A DNA stretch of 64,000 nucleotides, from positions 1-64,000 of the forward strand of contig NZ_BCQR01000046.1 of NCBI RefSeq assembly GCF_001552175.1. The letters run 5' to 3'. This document shows, in pieces, positions 28,078 through 36,124 of the stretch; position 1 is the stretch's first letter; each line of letters starts with the position of its first letter. Source of the DNA: Actinomadura kijaniata NBRC 14229. GTDB lineage: Bacteria > Actinomycetota > Actinomycetes > Streptosporangiales > Streptosporangiaceae. The notes beneath the pieces were generated by a model. It made no database searches, was not told where the DNA came from, and saw nothing but the letters and a program-made list of their open reading frames with translations. The position numbers and the translations under genes are program-made.

Positions 28078-29106
28078 ATGATCACCGCACCCCGGTCGCT
28101 GACGCGCCGTCTCCTCCGATCCGCGCGTACCGCGGCGGCCCTCGCGCTCACCCTCGTGCTCCCGGCCGGCACCGCAGCCTGCTCCACGTCGCCGGCCGGG
28201 AACGTCGCTCCCCACGCCGTCGCCGTCCAGCGCGACCCGGCGTTCCAGAGCGCCTTCCGGCACGGGTTCGCCGACGTCGACGGCGTGCGCATGCACTATG
28301 TGACCGGTGGCAGCGGCACGCCGGTCGTGCTGATCCATGGTTGGCCCCAGACCTGGTACGGCTGGTGGCCGATCATGCCCGCGCTCGCCGAGAAGCACAC
28401 CGTCTACGCCGTCGACCTTCCCGGCCTGGGGGACAGCACCGGCTCACCTACCGGCTACGACAAAGCCACTCTGGCGCGGTACGTGCACAGGCTGATCGCC
28501 GATCGTCTCGGGGTACGCGACGCCCGCGTCGTCGGGCACGACTTCGGTGCCGCGGTGGCGTTCCAGTACGCCAGCCAGTTCCCCGGCGACACCGCACGTC
28601 TCGGCTACTTCGACCTGCCACTCCCCGGACCCGCGATCAACGCGTCCACGTACCGTTCGCTGAGCTGGCACATCGCCTTCCACTCCCAGCGGCGGGTCCC
28701 CGAGGCGGTCGTCGGCGACGATGTCCGCGAGTACCTGGCGCTGTTCTATCCCCAGGTCTCGTTCGGGGGCACGGCGTTCGGTGGCACCTCGCGGCGATCC
28801 CCGTTCACCGACGCCGAGGTCAACGAGTACGCACGGACCTACCGCCGGCCCGAGGTCCTGTCGGGAGGCTTCGAGCTCTACCGCGCCCTCGACAAGGACG
28901 TCCGCGACACCGTGGCGGCGGCACCGACACGTGTCCCGGCTCTGCTCATGACCGCCCAAGGCCAGCTCGACGCGATCCGGGCCACGGTGGCCCCACGCAT
29001 GACCAACATCGTGCGCGCGGTGGACGTGCCGAAGGCAGGACACTGGCTCGTCGAGGAGAACCCCCGGTTCGTCACCGCGGAGCTCCTGCGTTTCCTCGCG
29101 GGATGA
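28078..29106 (+). CDS. Secreted lipoprotein alpha/beta hydrolase, epoxide-hydrolase-like
   Basis: About 342 residues. The N-terminus has RR, a hydrophobic stretch and a lipobox-like TAAC, so the mature enzyme would be lipid-anchored outside the membrane. The hydrolase core has VVLIHGWPQTWYGW, the nucleophile aspartate in VVGHDFGAAV and the histidine in AGHWLVEENP. Asp as nucleophile and HGWPQ point to epoxide hydrolase or haloalkane dehalogenase relatives. It ends six bases before the convergent STAS gene. Confidence 0.83.
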   Translation: MITAPRSLTRRLLRSARTAAALALTLVLPAGTAACSTSPAGNVAPHAVAVQRDPAFQSAFRHGFADVDGVRMHYVTGGSGTPVVLIHGWPQTWYGWWPIMPALAEKHTVYAVDLPGLGDSTGSPTGYDKATLARYVHRLIADRLGVRDARVVGHDFGAAVAFQYASQFPGDTARLGYFDLPLPGPAINASTYRSLSWHIAFHSQRRVPEAVVGDDVREYLALFYPQVSFGGTAFGGTSRRSPFTDAEVNEYARTYRRPEVLSGGFELYRALDKDVRDTVAAAPTRVPALLMTAQGQLDAIRATVAPRMTNIVRAVDVPKAGHWLVEENPRFVTAELLRFLAG

Positions 29107-29112
29107 CCGCAC

Positions 29113-29490
29113 TCAGGACGCGGGGTGGCTGTTCCGCGTGGTGGAGTGGGCGGCCAGGGCCGCCTTGGTGGTGAGGTGGCTGGGGATCAGCCGGTCGACA
29201 CCGGTGAGCGACAGCAGCCGGGCCAGGCGGTCGGGCACCTGCGCCAGGGTGAGCGAGCCACCTGCGGCATGCAGCCGCCGGTACAGCAGGACCAGGGCGT
29301 TCAGCCCGCTGGAGTCGCAGAACGGCACGCCGACCAGGTCCAGGATCACGTCGGGGTGACCGGGGTCGGCGTTGCCCCGGGCCGCGTCGAGGAACCGGGC
29401 GCTGGTGCGCATGTCGAGCTCGCCGGTGACCGCCAGGACCACCACGGTGTCGCGCCGTTCGACCACGGCGACCTGCAGGTTGCTGCTCAC
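29113..29490 (-). CDS. STAS-domain anti-sigma factor antagonist
   Basis: About 125 residues: VVVLAVTGELDMRTS, then VILDLVGVPFCDSSGLNAL, where the first Ser of DSSG is the usual phosphorylation site. Such proteins release sigma factors by binding anti-sigma kinases. No partner kinase or sigma factor is adjacent. GTG at 29490 is preferred because GGAAG lies seven bases before it; the frame continues eight codons further up. Confidence 0.88.
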   Translation of the reverse strand: MSSNLQVAVVERRDTVVVLAVTGELDMRTSARFLDAARGNADPGHPDVILDLVGVPFCDSSGLNALVLLYRRLHAAGGSLTLAQVPDRLARLLSLTGVDRLIPSHLTTKAALAAHSTTRNSHPAS

Positions 29491-29771
29491 GATGTCGCTT
29501 CCTTCGATGAACACCCGGCCTTCGGGGAAGCGGCCCCTCAGGGTGGAGAACTTCGGTCACAACGCTGGTGCCGGCGTCGACAGCCCGGTTCGGCAGGTCA
29601 GCGGCCCCACTCAATCAGCTCGTCTTGTCCAGCGAGTGTGTCACGAACGCGGGCTCCTCGGGTGGGCGGAGCACACGACCCTGGCCGCCACCGAGCCATG
29701 TGAGGGCCCGCATCGCTCTGAGCCGACGTCGTCTTCGCCCCCCGGACCCGGTCCAAGACTGGAAGGCCATG
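29491..29771. other. Intergenic region, no gene seen
   Basis: Nearly 300 bases separate the STAS gene from the end of the glycan operon. Short open frames are present but none has a recognisable product or ribosome site, and no strong hairpin was found. Confidence 0.4.
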
Positions 29772-30818
29772 TCATTGCCGCTTGGGTGTCGCGGGGGCGA
29801 AGCCTTGTTCGCCGTGCCGTTCATCGCGCTCGTTACGGCCTGATGGACACCGTTCGCGGTGGGGATCAGGGCCTTCTGTCGATGTTGGAGGCGTCGGCGG
29901 GTCGGGACGGGGAACGGGACCGGTGCCGGCCTTCCTGCGCAGGTGCAGGAGGACGGCGGTGGCGACCAGTCCGAGGACGATGTCGGTGACGAGGGTGATC
30001 ATCCGGCTTGAGAGCGCCACCGTCACCCCGGCCGGTCCGGCCGTCGCCGTGCGCGTCAGGAACCAGTAGAGCGCTCCCTCGCGGGCGCCGAGCCCTCCGG
30101 GCAGCACCACGGCGACCGCCCCCGTCACGGTCGCGCAGATCGCGGCCCCCACCGCGGCGGCGCTGCCGGTGGGCGACCCGTCGAGCAGGACGCCGACGTG
30201 GAGGCCCAGGAGCAGCCAGCCGGCCACCATCAGCGCGTACGCGCGGCCCCACCGGGCGCCGACCGGTATCGCCGGGATCGGCGCCTTCGGCAACCGGCTG
30301 AGGACGGCGCCGAGCGCGGCGGCTCCGCGACGCGACAGCAGGAGTACGGACCCCGCCGTCCCGGCGGACGCGAGGAGGCCCCCGCCCAGCGGCCAGCGCG
30401 GCGCCATCATCAGCCCGCCGACGGCCAGTCCCGACGCCGACGACAGCATGAGTGACAGCAGGTAGCTGCGCATGACCAGGGCCGGTGTCGCGCCGATCGA
30501 CCGGCTCCAGGTGATCTGGACGGCCACCGGGCCCACGCCGCCGGGCAGGTACTTGCCGATCTGGCTGCTGTGGTAGGACGCCAGCGCGGGCAGGCGTCCC
30601 AGCGGCGTTCCCAGCGCGGCCAGCACCTCGCGCCAGGCCAGCCCGCCGGTGACCGTTCCGGCGAACGCGGTCAGGAGGCCGACCGGCACGCCGGCCCCCT
30701 CGCGCAGGGCCAGCCCGGTGACCTGGGCCCGGTGCGCCCACAGGTAGCCGCATCCGGTGAGGATCGTGACCAAGGCGACGAGCGCCCGCCAGGGGACGCG
30801 GCGCAGGCGGTCAGCCAT
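29772..30818 (-). CDS. Flippase-like membrane protein (LPG synthase TM-domain family)
   Basis: About 348 residues with seven to eight membrane segments and a charged, proline-rich tail. SYHSSQIGKYLPGGVGPVAV, SRMITLVTDIV and PGGLGAREGALYWFL are marks of the PF03706/UPF0104 family, which includes the flippase half of lysyl-phosphatidylglycerol synthase and proteins of archaeal and bacterial glycan pathways. The ATG lies inside the end of the preceding gene (8-base overlap). As the last gene of a six-gene operon with prenyl and sugar transferases, a role in moving a lipid-linked product is plausible. Confidence 0.85.
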   Translation of the reverse strand: MADRLRRVPWRALVALVTILTGCGYLWAHRAQVTGLALREGAGVPVGLLTAFAGTVTGGLAWREVLAALGTPLGRLPALASYHSSQIGKYLPGGVGPVAVQITWSRSIGATPALVMRSYLLSLMLSSASGLAVGGLMMAPRWPLGGGLLASAGTAGSVLLLSRRGAAALGAVLSRLPKAPIPAIPVGARWGRAYALMVAGWLLLGLHVGVLLDGSPTGSAAAVGAAICATVTGAVAVVLPGGLGAREGALYWFLTRTATAGPAGVTVALSSRMITLVTDIVLGLVATAVLLHLRRKAGTGPVPRPDPPTPPTSTEGPDPHRERCPSGRNERDERHGEQGFAPATPKRQ

Positions 30819-31827
30819 GGCGGCCGCCCGAGAGGTCGACGATCTGCGGGCGGTGGTCGGAGGAGGGGGCCGTCCGGAGTTCGTAGCGGTCGGCCGACAG
30901 CCCTCCGGCGACGAAGCACCAGTCCAGGCGCCACAGCGGGGGAAGGCCGCCGCCCTGCGGCCACGAACGCGGGTAGCCGGTGCCCGCGGCGTCCCGCATG
31001 CTCTGCCGGAGCCAGTCGATGTCCCCGGTGGCCGAGGAGGAGTTGAAGTCGCCCGCCACCAGGCGGGGGCCCCGCTCCTGCCGCAGGCTGGCCCGCAGTG
31101 CCGACAGTTCGGCTTGGCGCCGGGCGTGACGCTCCCGCACGGTCGACCAGAACCCGCCGCTCAGGGGACTGCGCGCCAGGTCCAGGTGCACCGGAAGGTG
31201 AACGTTGTAGACGGCGATCCGGGTGGTGCCCCGCTGGATGTCGGTCCGCAGGACGTTCGGTGATACGCGGACACCGGCCACGATGGGGTCGCGCGACAGC
31301 GTGACCAGCTCGCCCTGAACGGCCACGTGATAGCCGGGGAACCACTCGCGCAGGTCGGCGCGCCGGTCGAGGGGCGTGGTGGTGTGGCCGTTCCAGTGGA
31401 CGTACTCCTGCAACAGGTAGATGTCGGCGTTCTGCCCGCGGATGAAGCCGTAGAAGGACCGGGGGTCCTCGTCCTGGTCCCAGTATTCGGTGTTCCATGA
31501 CATCAGGCGGACGCCTCCCTGGGACGCCGAAGGCGAGGACGGCGTGACGGTCAGGTCGCTCTGCGGCGCTCCGAGCACGAGCCCGGCCGCGATCGACAGC
31601 CACATCGCCGTCGATCGGGTGCGCAGGCCGGCCGCCACCGCGGCGGCGAGGGCCGGGGCGGCGAGGAACAGCACCGGCGGGACGGAGGAGGGCACCAGCC
31701 ACACCCACCAGAGGCCCGCCAGTGCCGCGTTGAGCAGCGCGTACAGCAGCCACAGTCCCCACACGACCACCAGGACCTTCCGGACACGGGATCGCCGCGT
31801 GGTCGTCGCGGCGCGGTCATCGCTCAC
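30811..31827 (-). CDS. Membrane-anchored endonuclease/exonuclease/phosphatase-family protein
   Basis: About 338 residues. The first 110 contain three membrane helices, after which an EEP catalytic domain starts (LMSWNTEYW, DIYLLQEY, YNVHLPVHLD, LVAGDFNSSS, SDHRPQIVD). All canonical metal and catalytic residues are present: N, E, H, D-x-N and the final D-H. Facing outward, it would more likely cleave a phosphodiester in a lipid or glycan than nucleic acid. The GTG at 31827 overlaps the GT2 gene and is preceded by GGAGGAG. Confidence 0.82.
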   Translation of the reverse strand: MSDDRAATTTRRSRVRKVLVVVWGLWLLYALLNAALAGLWWVWLVPSSVPPVLFLAAPALAAAVAAGLRTRSTAMWLSIAAGLVLGAPQSDLTVTPSSPSASQGGVRLMSWNTEYWDQDEDPRSFYGFIRGQNADIYLLQEYVHWNGHTTTPLDRRADLREWFPGYHVAVQGELVTLSRDPIVAGVRVSPNVLRTDIQRGTTRIAVYNVHLPVHLDLARSPLSGGFWSTVRERHARRQAELSALRASLRQERGPRLVAGDFNSSSATGDIDWLRQSMRDAAGTGYPRSWPQGGGLPPLWRLDWCFVAGGLSADRYELRTAPSSDHRPQIVDLSGGRHG

Positions 31828-32848
31828 CGGCTCCTCCAACGGTGACGGGCGCGGTGTCGTACAGGCCCCGGAACTCGGCGCTGACGGCGTACCGGAACAG
31901 CCCGGCGGCCACACCGGACGCGATCGACAGCGCCACCAGGTAGTGCACGGCCAGGAAGTACGCGAGGAACGCCCGGCCCCGCTCGCGTCGCACGAAGCGG
32001 TACATGTGGCGGTCGGACGCGGCGAACGCGGCCAGCCCGGCCAGCGCGACGGCTCCCGGCACCACCGGTGACGGCGCGGCGGGCGAGGCGAGCAGCGCCG
32101 CCGCCGAGACGCCGGCGGCGAGCACTCCCAGCGCCCGTTCCCGGGTCTCGAACCCGGTCATGAACCGTCGCCGCCGCAGGTAGAGCGGTACGCGCAGCCG
32201 CGCGCGGCGGGCCAGCTTGCGCATCAGGGGCCACAGGGCGTCGTCGTCATCGTGGCGGCCGACGACCTTGTCGGTCAGCAGCAGCCCGTAACGCCGGCTC
32301 AGCCGCTGGCCGTAGTCGACCTCCTCGGTCTGCCAGAGCCGCTCGTTGAACGGCCCGATCTCCTCGAACACCGTCCGCCGGACGGCGCCGAGCGAGAAGA
32401 ACCCGACGTTGACCAGGCCCACCGAGCTCTTGCGCCAGTAGTGCGCCTGGAGCGACCGGTACTCCTCGACGAGCGAGTCGCGGATGAGCGGGGCCGGTGT
32501 GTAGATCCCGCACACCGAGCCCAGCGACGGGTCCTCCTCCAGCAGCCGCACCGCCTGGGCGATGGCGTCGTCGCGCAGGACCACGTCGGAGTCGAGGAAG
32601 AACAGCACGTCCCCGGTCGCCCTCGCCGCGCCGAGGTTGCGCGCGGCGGCCACCCCGCGGTTGCTCCCGGACGTCAGGACGGTGCAGGGGAAGCGCGCGG
32701 CGATCGTGAGGCTGTCGTCGGTGGAGCCGTCGTCCACGACGATGACCTCGGCGGGCCGGTGGGTCTGGTCGTACACGGCGCTCAGGCAGAGGCCCAGCGT
32801 CTTCTCGTAGTTGTAGTTCGGGATGATCACGGAGACCGTCGGACTCAT
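31817..32848 (-). CDS. GT2-family glycosyltransferase with C-terminal membrane segments
   Basis: About 343 residues. The GT-A domain has VSVIIPNYNYEKTLG, EVIVVDDGSTDDS and the metal motif FFLDSDV; the acceptor-side EEIGPFNERLWQTEEVDYGQR supplies the ED-like pair. Residues 240-310 hold two to three membrane helices. It probably transfers a sugar onto a lipid carrier at the inner face of the membrane. Its neighbours are a UbiA prenyltransferase and an EEP phosphodiesterase. Confidence 0.88.
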   Translation of the reverse strand: MSPTVSVIIPNYNYEKTLGLCLSAVYDQTHRPAEVIVVDDGSTDDSLTIAARFPCTVLTSGSNRGVAAARNLGAARATGDVLFFLDSDVVLRDDAIAQAVRLLEEDPSLGSVCGIYTPAPLIRDSLVEEYRSLQAHYWRKSSVGLVNVGFFSLGAVRRTVFEEIGPFNERLWQTEEVDYGQRLSRRYGLLLTDKVVGRHDDDDALWPLMRKLARRARLRVPLYLRRRRFMTGFETRERALGVLAAGVSAAALLASPAAPSPVVPGAVALAGLAAFAASDRHMYRFVRRERGRAFLAYFLAVHYLVALSIASGVAAGLFRYAVSAEFRGLYDTAPVTVGGAGER

Positions 32849-32895
32849 CGGTGTCCACCTCGTCTGTTCGTCTTGTCGGGGAACGGGCCCGTCGC

Positions 32896-33831
32896 TCAGG
32901 CGACGAGCGGGGGGAGCACGAAGCACAGCGACCACAGGGCGCCCACGACCAGCAGCGGGCGGTCGGTGACCAGCGTGCGCGCCGGGTCGCCGCCCCCCTC
33001 GCCCACGATCAGCACCTGGAGGTACCGGGCCAGCCCGAACATCACCAGCGGCGTGGAGGCCATGACGGTGAACCACCCCACCGGGCGGCCGGTCACCTCG
33101 ACGCTGAGGTAGGCCACGTAGCCGACCACGGCGACGGCGCCGGTCACCGCCACCAGCGAGTCGATGAGCTGCCGGGAGTAGCCGCTCAGCGCGGGCCGGT
33201 GCAGCAGCGCCCCGAGGTCGGCCACGGCCCCGTCGCCCATCTCCCGGCGGCGCTTGCCCAGCCCGAGCAGCAGCGAGGCGGACAGGACGCAGATCAGCAG
33301 CCAGGGCGAGGGCCGGTCGCCGACCGCCAGGGACCCGCACGCCACCCGCAGCGCGAACCCGGACGCCAGCATGAACACGTCCACCAGCGCCACGTGCTTG
33401 AGCACCGTGCTGTACAGCAGGTTGAGCGCGATGTAGAGCACCACCGGCACCGCCAGGGCCATCGGCCGGACGGCGATGGCGGCGGCGGTCACCGCGTAGA
33501 CCAGCGCGGCCACCGCGACCGCGCGGCGCACGCCGACCGCGCCGCTGGCGATCGGGCGCCCCCGCTTCACCGGATGGGAGCGGTCGCGCCTGTGGTCGGC
33601 GATGTCGTTCACCACGTAGGTGGCCGATGCCGCGCAGGTGAACAGGAACACGCCGAACAGGACCGCGGCGAGCCGCGACCATTCCCATCCGTCGCCCACC
33701 AGCACCAGCGGGACGGCGACCACGAGGTTCTTGAACCACTGCGCCGGCCGCAGCAGCGACAGCAGCGTGCGCGCGCGGTCACGGTTGGAGGGGCTTGCCG
33801 CCACCTGTTCGTCATTCGCCACGGTCGTCAT
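32896..33831 (-). CDS. UbiA prenyltransferase, decaprenyl-phosphate phosphoribosyltransferase-like
   Basis: A 311-residue polytopic protein with about eight helices. The first aspartate-rich motif is NDIADHRRDRSHP followed by KRGRPIASG, the pattern seen in decaprenyl-phosphate phosphoribosyltransferase (Rv3806c type) rather than in quinone-pathway UbiA. The N-terminal RPAQWFKN also fits. It would join a phosphoribosyl group to a polyprenyl phosphate. In mycobacteria this is the first step toward decaprenyl-phosphoryl arabinose; the DprE oxidase is not encoded here, so the later steps must differ or lie elsewhere. Confidence 0.85.
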   Translation of the reverse strand: MTTVANDEQVAASPSNRDRARTLLSLLRPAQWFKNLVVAVPLVLVGDGWEWSRLAAVLFGVFLFTCAASATYVVNDIADHRRDRSHPVKRGRPIASGAVGVRRAVAVAALVYAVTAAAIAVRPMALAVPVVLYIALNLLYSTVLKHVALVDVFMLASGFALRVACGSLAVGDRPSPWLLICVLSASLLLGLGKRRREMGDGAVADLGALLHRPALSGYSRQLIDSLVAVTGAVAVVGYVAYLSVEVTGRPVGWFTVMASTPLVMFGLARYLQVLIVGEGGGDPARTLVTDRPLLVVGALWSLCFVLPPLVA

Positions 33832-33843
33832 GCCGTGCCCCCT

Positions 33844-34893
33844 TCAGAAGATCGCCTTGGCCAGCCGCAGCGCCCCTTGCCGCCAGGGCTGGTCGTGGGT
33901 CCGGCCCGTTCGGTGGCCGGAGCCCGGCCGGACGTCGGCCCGGTACCACTCGTAGGTGCGCAGCAGCGACTCGGTGTTGGAGTACCTGGGACGGAAACCG
34001 AGCCTGTCCTGCGCCTTTTCGATGGAGACGTAGGAGTCCTCCAGCAGTTTCCGCGCGAGCCGCTCGTAGACGGGCGAGACCTTCATCCGCGCCAGGACGC
34101 GCAGCACCGCCTCGGCGGGCCTGGCCGGTACCGACACCACCCGGCCGCCTTTCCCGGCGGCGTCCAGAACGGCCTGGAAATCCTGGCGGAGCGTGCCGAA
34201 ACTCGCGGCCGCGACGTTGAAGACGTCGTCGACCTCCGCGGCGGGCAGGCCGAGCACCCGCAGCACGACGTCACACAGGTCGTCGACGTCGAGCATCTGG
34301 CACCGGACGCGCCCGCCGCCGGGCAGCGGGAAGTCGCGCCCCTCGCCCGCCCACTCGAACAGCATCGCGAAGATGCCCAGGCGTTCGGGTCCGAGGAAGG
34401 TCTTGGGGCGCAGCACCGGGACGCACATCCCGCGCTCCCGGAACCGCGCGCAGACCTCCTCGGCCGCGATCTTCGCGCGGTTGTAGGGGTCCACCGCCTC
34501 CAGGGGATGGTCCTCGGGCGTCGGCCGCAGGCGCGGCAGGCCGTAGACCGCGGTGGAGGAGACGTGGACGAAGCGTTCGACGCCGTTGCGGGCGGCGGCC
34601 GCCAGCAGCGTGCGCGTCCCGTCCACGTCCACCGACCAGATCTCCTCCGGGCGGTGGCTGGGCAGCGCCGCGGCGCAGTGCACCACCGCGGTCGCGCCCC
34701 GCGTCAGCCGGTCCGCCAGCCCCTCGTCGCGGACGTCGCCCACCTGCGCCGCGACCAGGTCGGACCGCGACGCGGGCGGGCGGACGTCCAGCGCGACCAC
34801 CCGGTACCCGTGCTCGGTGGCGCGGCGTACCAGATGCCGTCCGAGCACGCCGCTGCCACCGGTGACCAGCAGGGTCGGGCGCCGGGCGTTCAT
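33844..34893 (-). CDS. NAD-dependent sugar epimerase/dehydratase (extended SDR)
   Basis: About 349 residues. It has the Rossmann motif TLLVTGGSGVLGRHLVRR, the catalytic YNRAK (Tyr and Lys three residues apart) and SST in VHVSSTAVYG. The substrate may be a nucleotide sugar or a polyprenyl-linked ribose derivative. Its ATG overlaps the upstream small gene by four bases and its stop is 12 bases before the UbiA gene, so it is firmly part of the operon. Confidence 0.9.
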   Translation of the reverse strand: MNARRPTLLVTGGSGVLGRHLVRRATEHGYRVVALDVRPPASRSDLVAAQVGDVRDEGLADRLTRGATAVVHCAAALPSHRPEEIWSVDVDGTRTLLAAAARNGVERFVHVSSTAVYGLPRLRPTPEDHPLEAVDPYNRAKIAAEEVCARFRERGMCVPVLRPKTFLGPERLGIFAMLFEWAGEGRDFPLPGGGRVRCQMLDVDDLCDVVLRVLGLPAAEVDDVFNVAAASFGTLRQDFQAVLDAAGKGGRVVSVPARPAEAVLRVLARMKVSPVYERLARKLLEDSYVSIEKAQDRLGFRPRYSNTESLLRTYEWYRADVRPGSGHRTGRTHDQPWRQGALRLAKAIF

Positions 34894-35189
34894 CGGTCCC
34901 CCCGGCGCGGCGAGCCGTCGGCCGCGGGCCGCGCGTCGTCCCCCCGCCAGGAGCCGTCGCCGTGACGGAACACCAGCTCGGCGTCCCGGTTGCCGCACCA
35001 GCGCAGGCTGTCGCGCCAGTGGATCGCGTCGGCCCGGTCGGCGCGCGGATCGATGTGCGACACCTGGTCCGGTGAGGCGGCGTGCCGCACCCCCCACTGG
35101 ACCGGCCGCTCCCCGGCGGACCCGTACGACGCGTCGGTGACGGTCGCGGGATCCAGGACCGCCGGATCGAGATTCCGAACGTTCGCCAT
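34890..35189 (-). CDS. Small conserved-looking protein of unknown function, operon leader gene
   Basis: A 99-residue soluble protein with no family that I recognise. It is rich in Asp, Arg and Trp, with VSHIDPRADRADAIHWRDSL and ELVFRHGDGSWRGD as distinctive stretches. GGAGGTG six bases before the ATG is the strongest ribosome site of the operon, and its stop overlaps the epimerase start (ATGA), so it is very likely translated. It may be an accessory subunit or a regulator of the pathway. Confidence 0.65.
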   Translation of the reverse strand: MANVRNLDPAVLDPATVTDASYGSAGERPVQWGVRHAASPDQVSHIDPRADRADAIHWRDSLRWCGNRDAELVFRHGDGSWRGDDARPAADGSPRRGDR

Positions 35190-35303
35190 CGGTGGCACCT
35201 CCCCGAACATCCGGCCCCTTGGGGCCCGGTCAGGTGCCCAACGATGGGCCGCCCGCCGTCCCGGGCACATGGTGCGCCCGCCACGACACGGCCCGGCGTC
35301 GTC

Positions 35304-35960
35304 TCAGTCGGTCCCGAGTCCGGCGTCCCGGGCGCGGGCGACGGCCTCGGCCCGGGAGGTGACCTGGAGCTTGTCGAAGATGTGCCCGAGGTGGTTGCGC
35401 ACGGTCTTCTCGGACAGCACCAGCTCCTGGGCGATGCGGTGGTTGCTGAGGCCGCGGGCGACCAGGTCGAGCACCTCGCGCTCGCGGGAGGTCAGCACCG
35501 GCAGCGGCGGCGCGACGGCCGAACGGCGGGCGCCGTCCAGCAGCGCGGTGATCCGTCCCGTGATCTCCGGGCCGAACACCGCGCCGCCCGCGGCGACCGT
35601 GCGGACGGCGTTCAGGACCTCGTCCCGGCCGGCGCCCTTGACCAGGTAGCCGCGGGCCCCCGCGCGCAGGGCGGTCAGCAGGCTGTCGTCGTCGGCGCTC
35701 ATCGTCAGCATCAGCACCGGCAGGTCGGGGGCGCCTTCGGCCAGGGATCGGGTCACCTCGATGCCCGACCGGTCGGGCAGGGCGATGTCCATCAGCACCA
35801 CGTCGGGGCGGTGGCGCTCCACCGCGTCGGGCACCTCGGCGGCGGTGCCCGCCTCGCCCACCACGCGGATGTCGGGGGCGCTGTCGAGGGCGCCGCGCAG
35901 TCCCTCACGGAAGAGCGGGTGATCGTCCACGATCAGGACGCGTACGGCGGACTGGTCCAT
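35304..35960 (-). CDS. NarL/LuxR-family response regulator
   Basis: A 218-residue regulator: receiver domain with D12/D13 and phospho-acceptor D58 in VVLMDIALPD, K in YLVKGAG, and a C-terminal LuxR helix-turn-helix (LTSREREVLDLVARGLSNHR). It diverges from a histidine kinase gene, together forming a two-component system. It lies 114 bases upstream of the glycan operon on the same strand and could control it. Confidence 0.93.
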   Translation of the reverse strand: MDQSAVRVLIVDDHPLFREGLRGALDSAPDIRVVGEAGTAAEVPDAVERHRPDVVLMDIALPDRSGIEVTRSLAEGAPDLPVLMLTMSADDDSLLTALRAGARGYLVKGAGRDEVLNAVRTVAAGGAVFGPEITGRITALLDGARRSAVAPPLPVLTSREREVLDLVARGLSNHRIAQELVLSEKTVRNHLGHIFDKLQVTSRAEAVARARDAGLGTD

Positions 35961-36124
35961 GCGTCAATACTAAGTGGATCCGCTCCATTACCCTCGGTGG
36001 CGATCTCGTGGGGTCGGCGTCGCCCGCCGGGCCGGTGTGAGGCACCGTACCCAGGTGCCCGGGACGCCGGGCGGGTGATCGTTGAGGGAGTCGCAACCCC
36101 GCTGGCGACGAAGGGACCTCGCTC

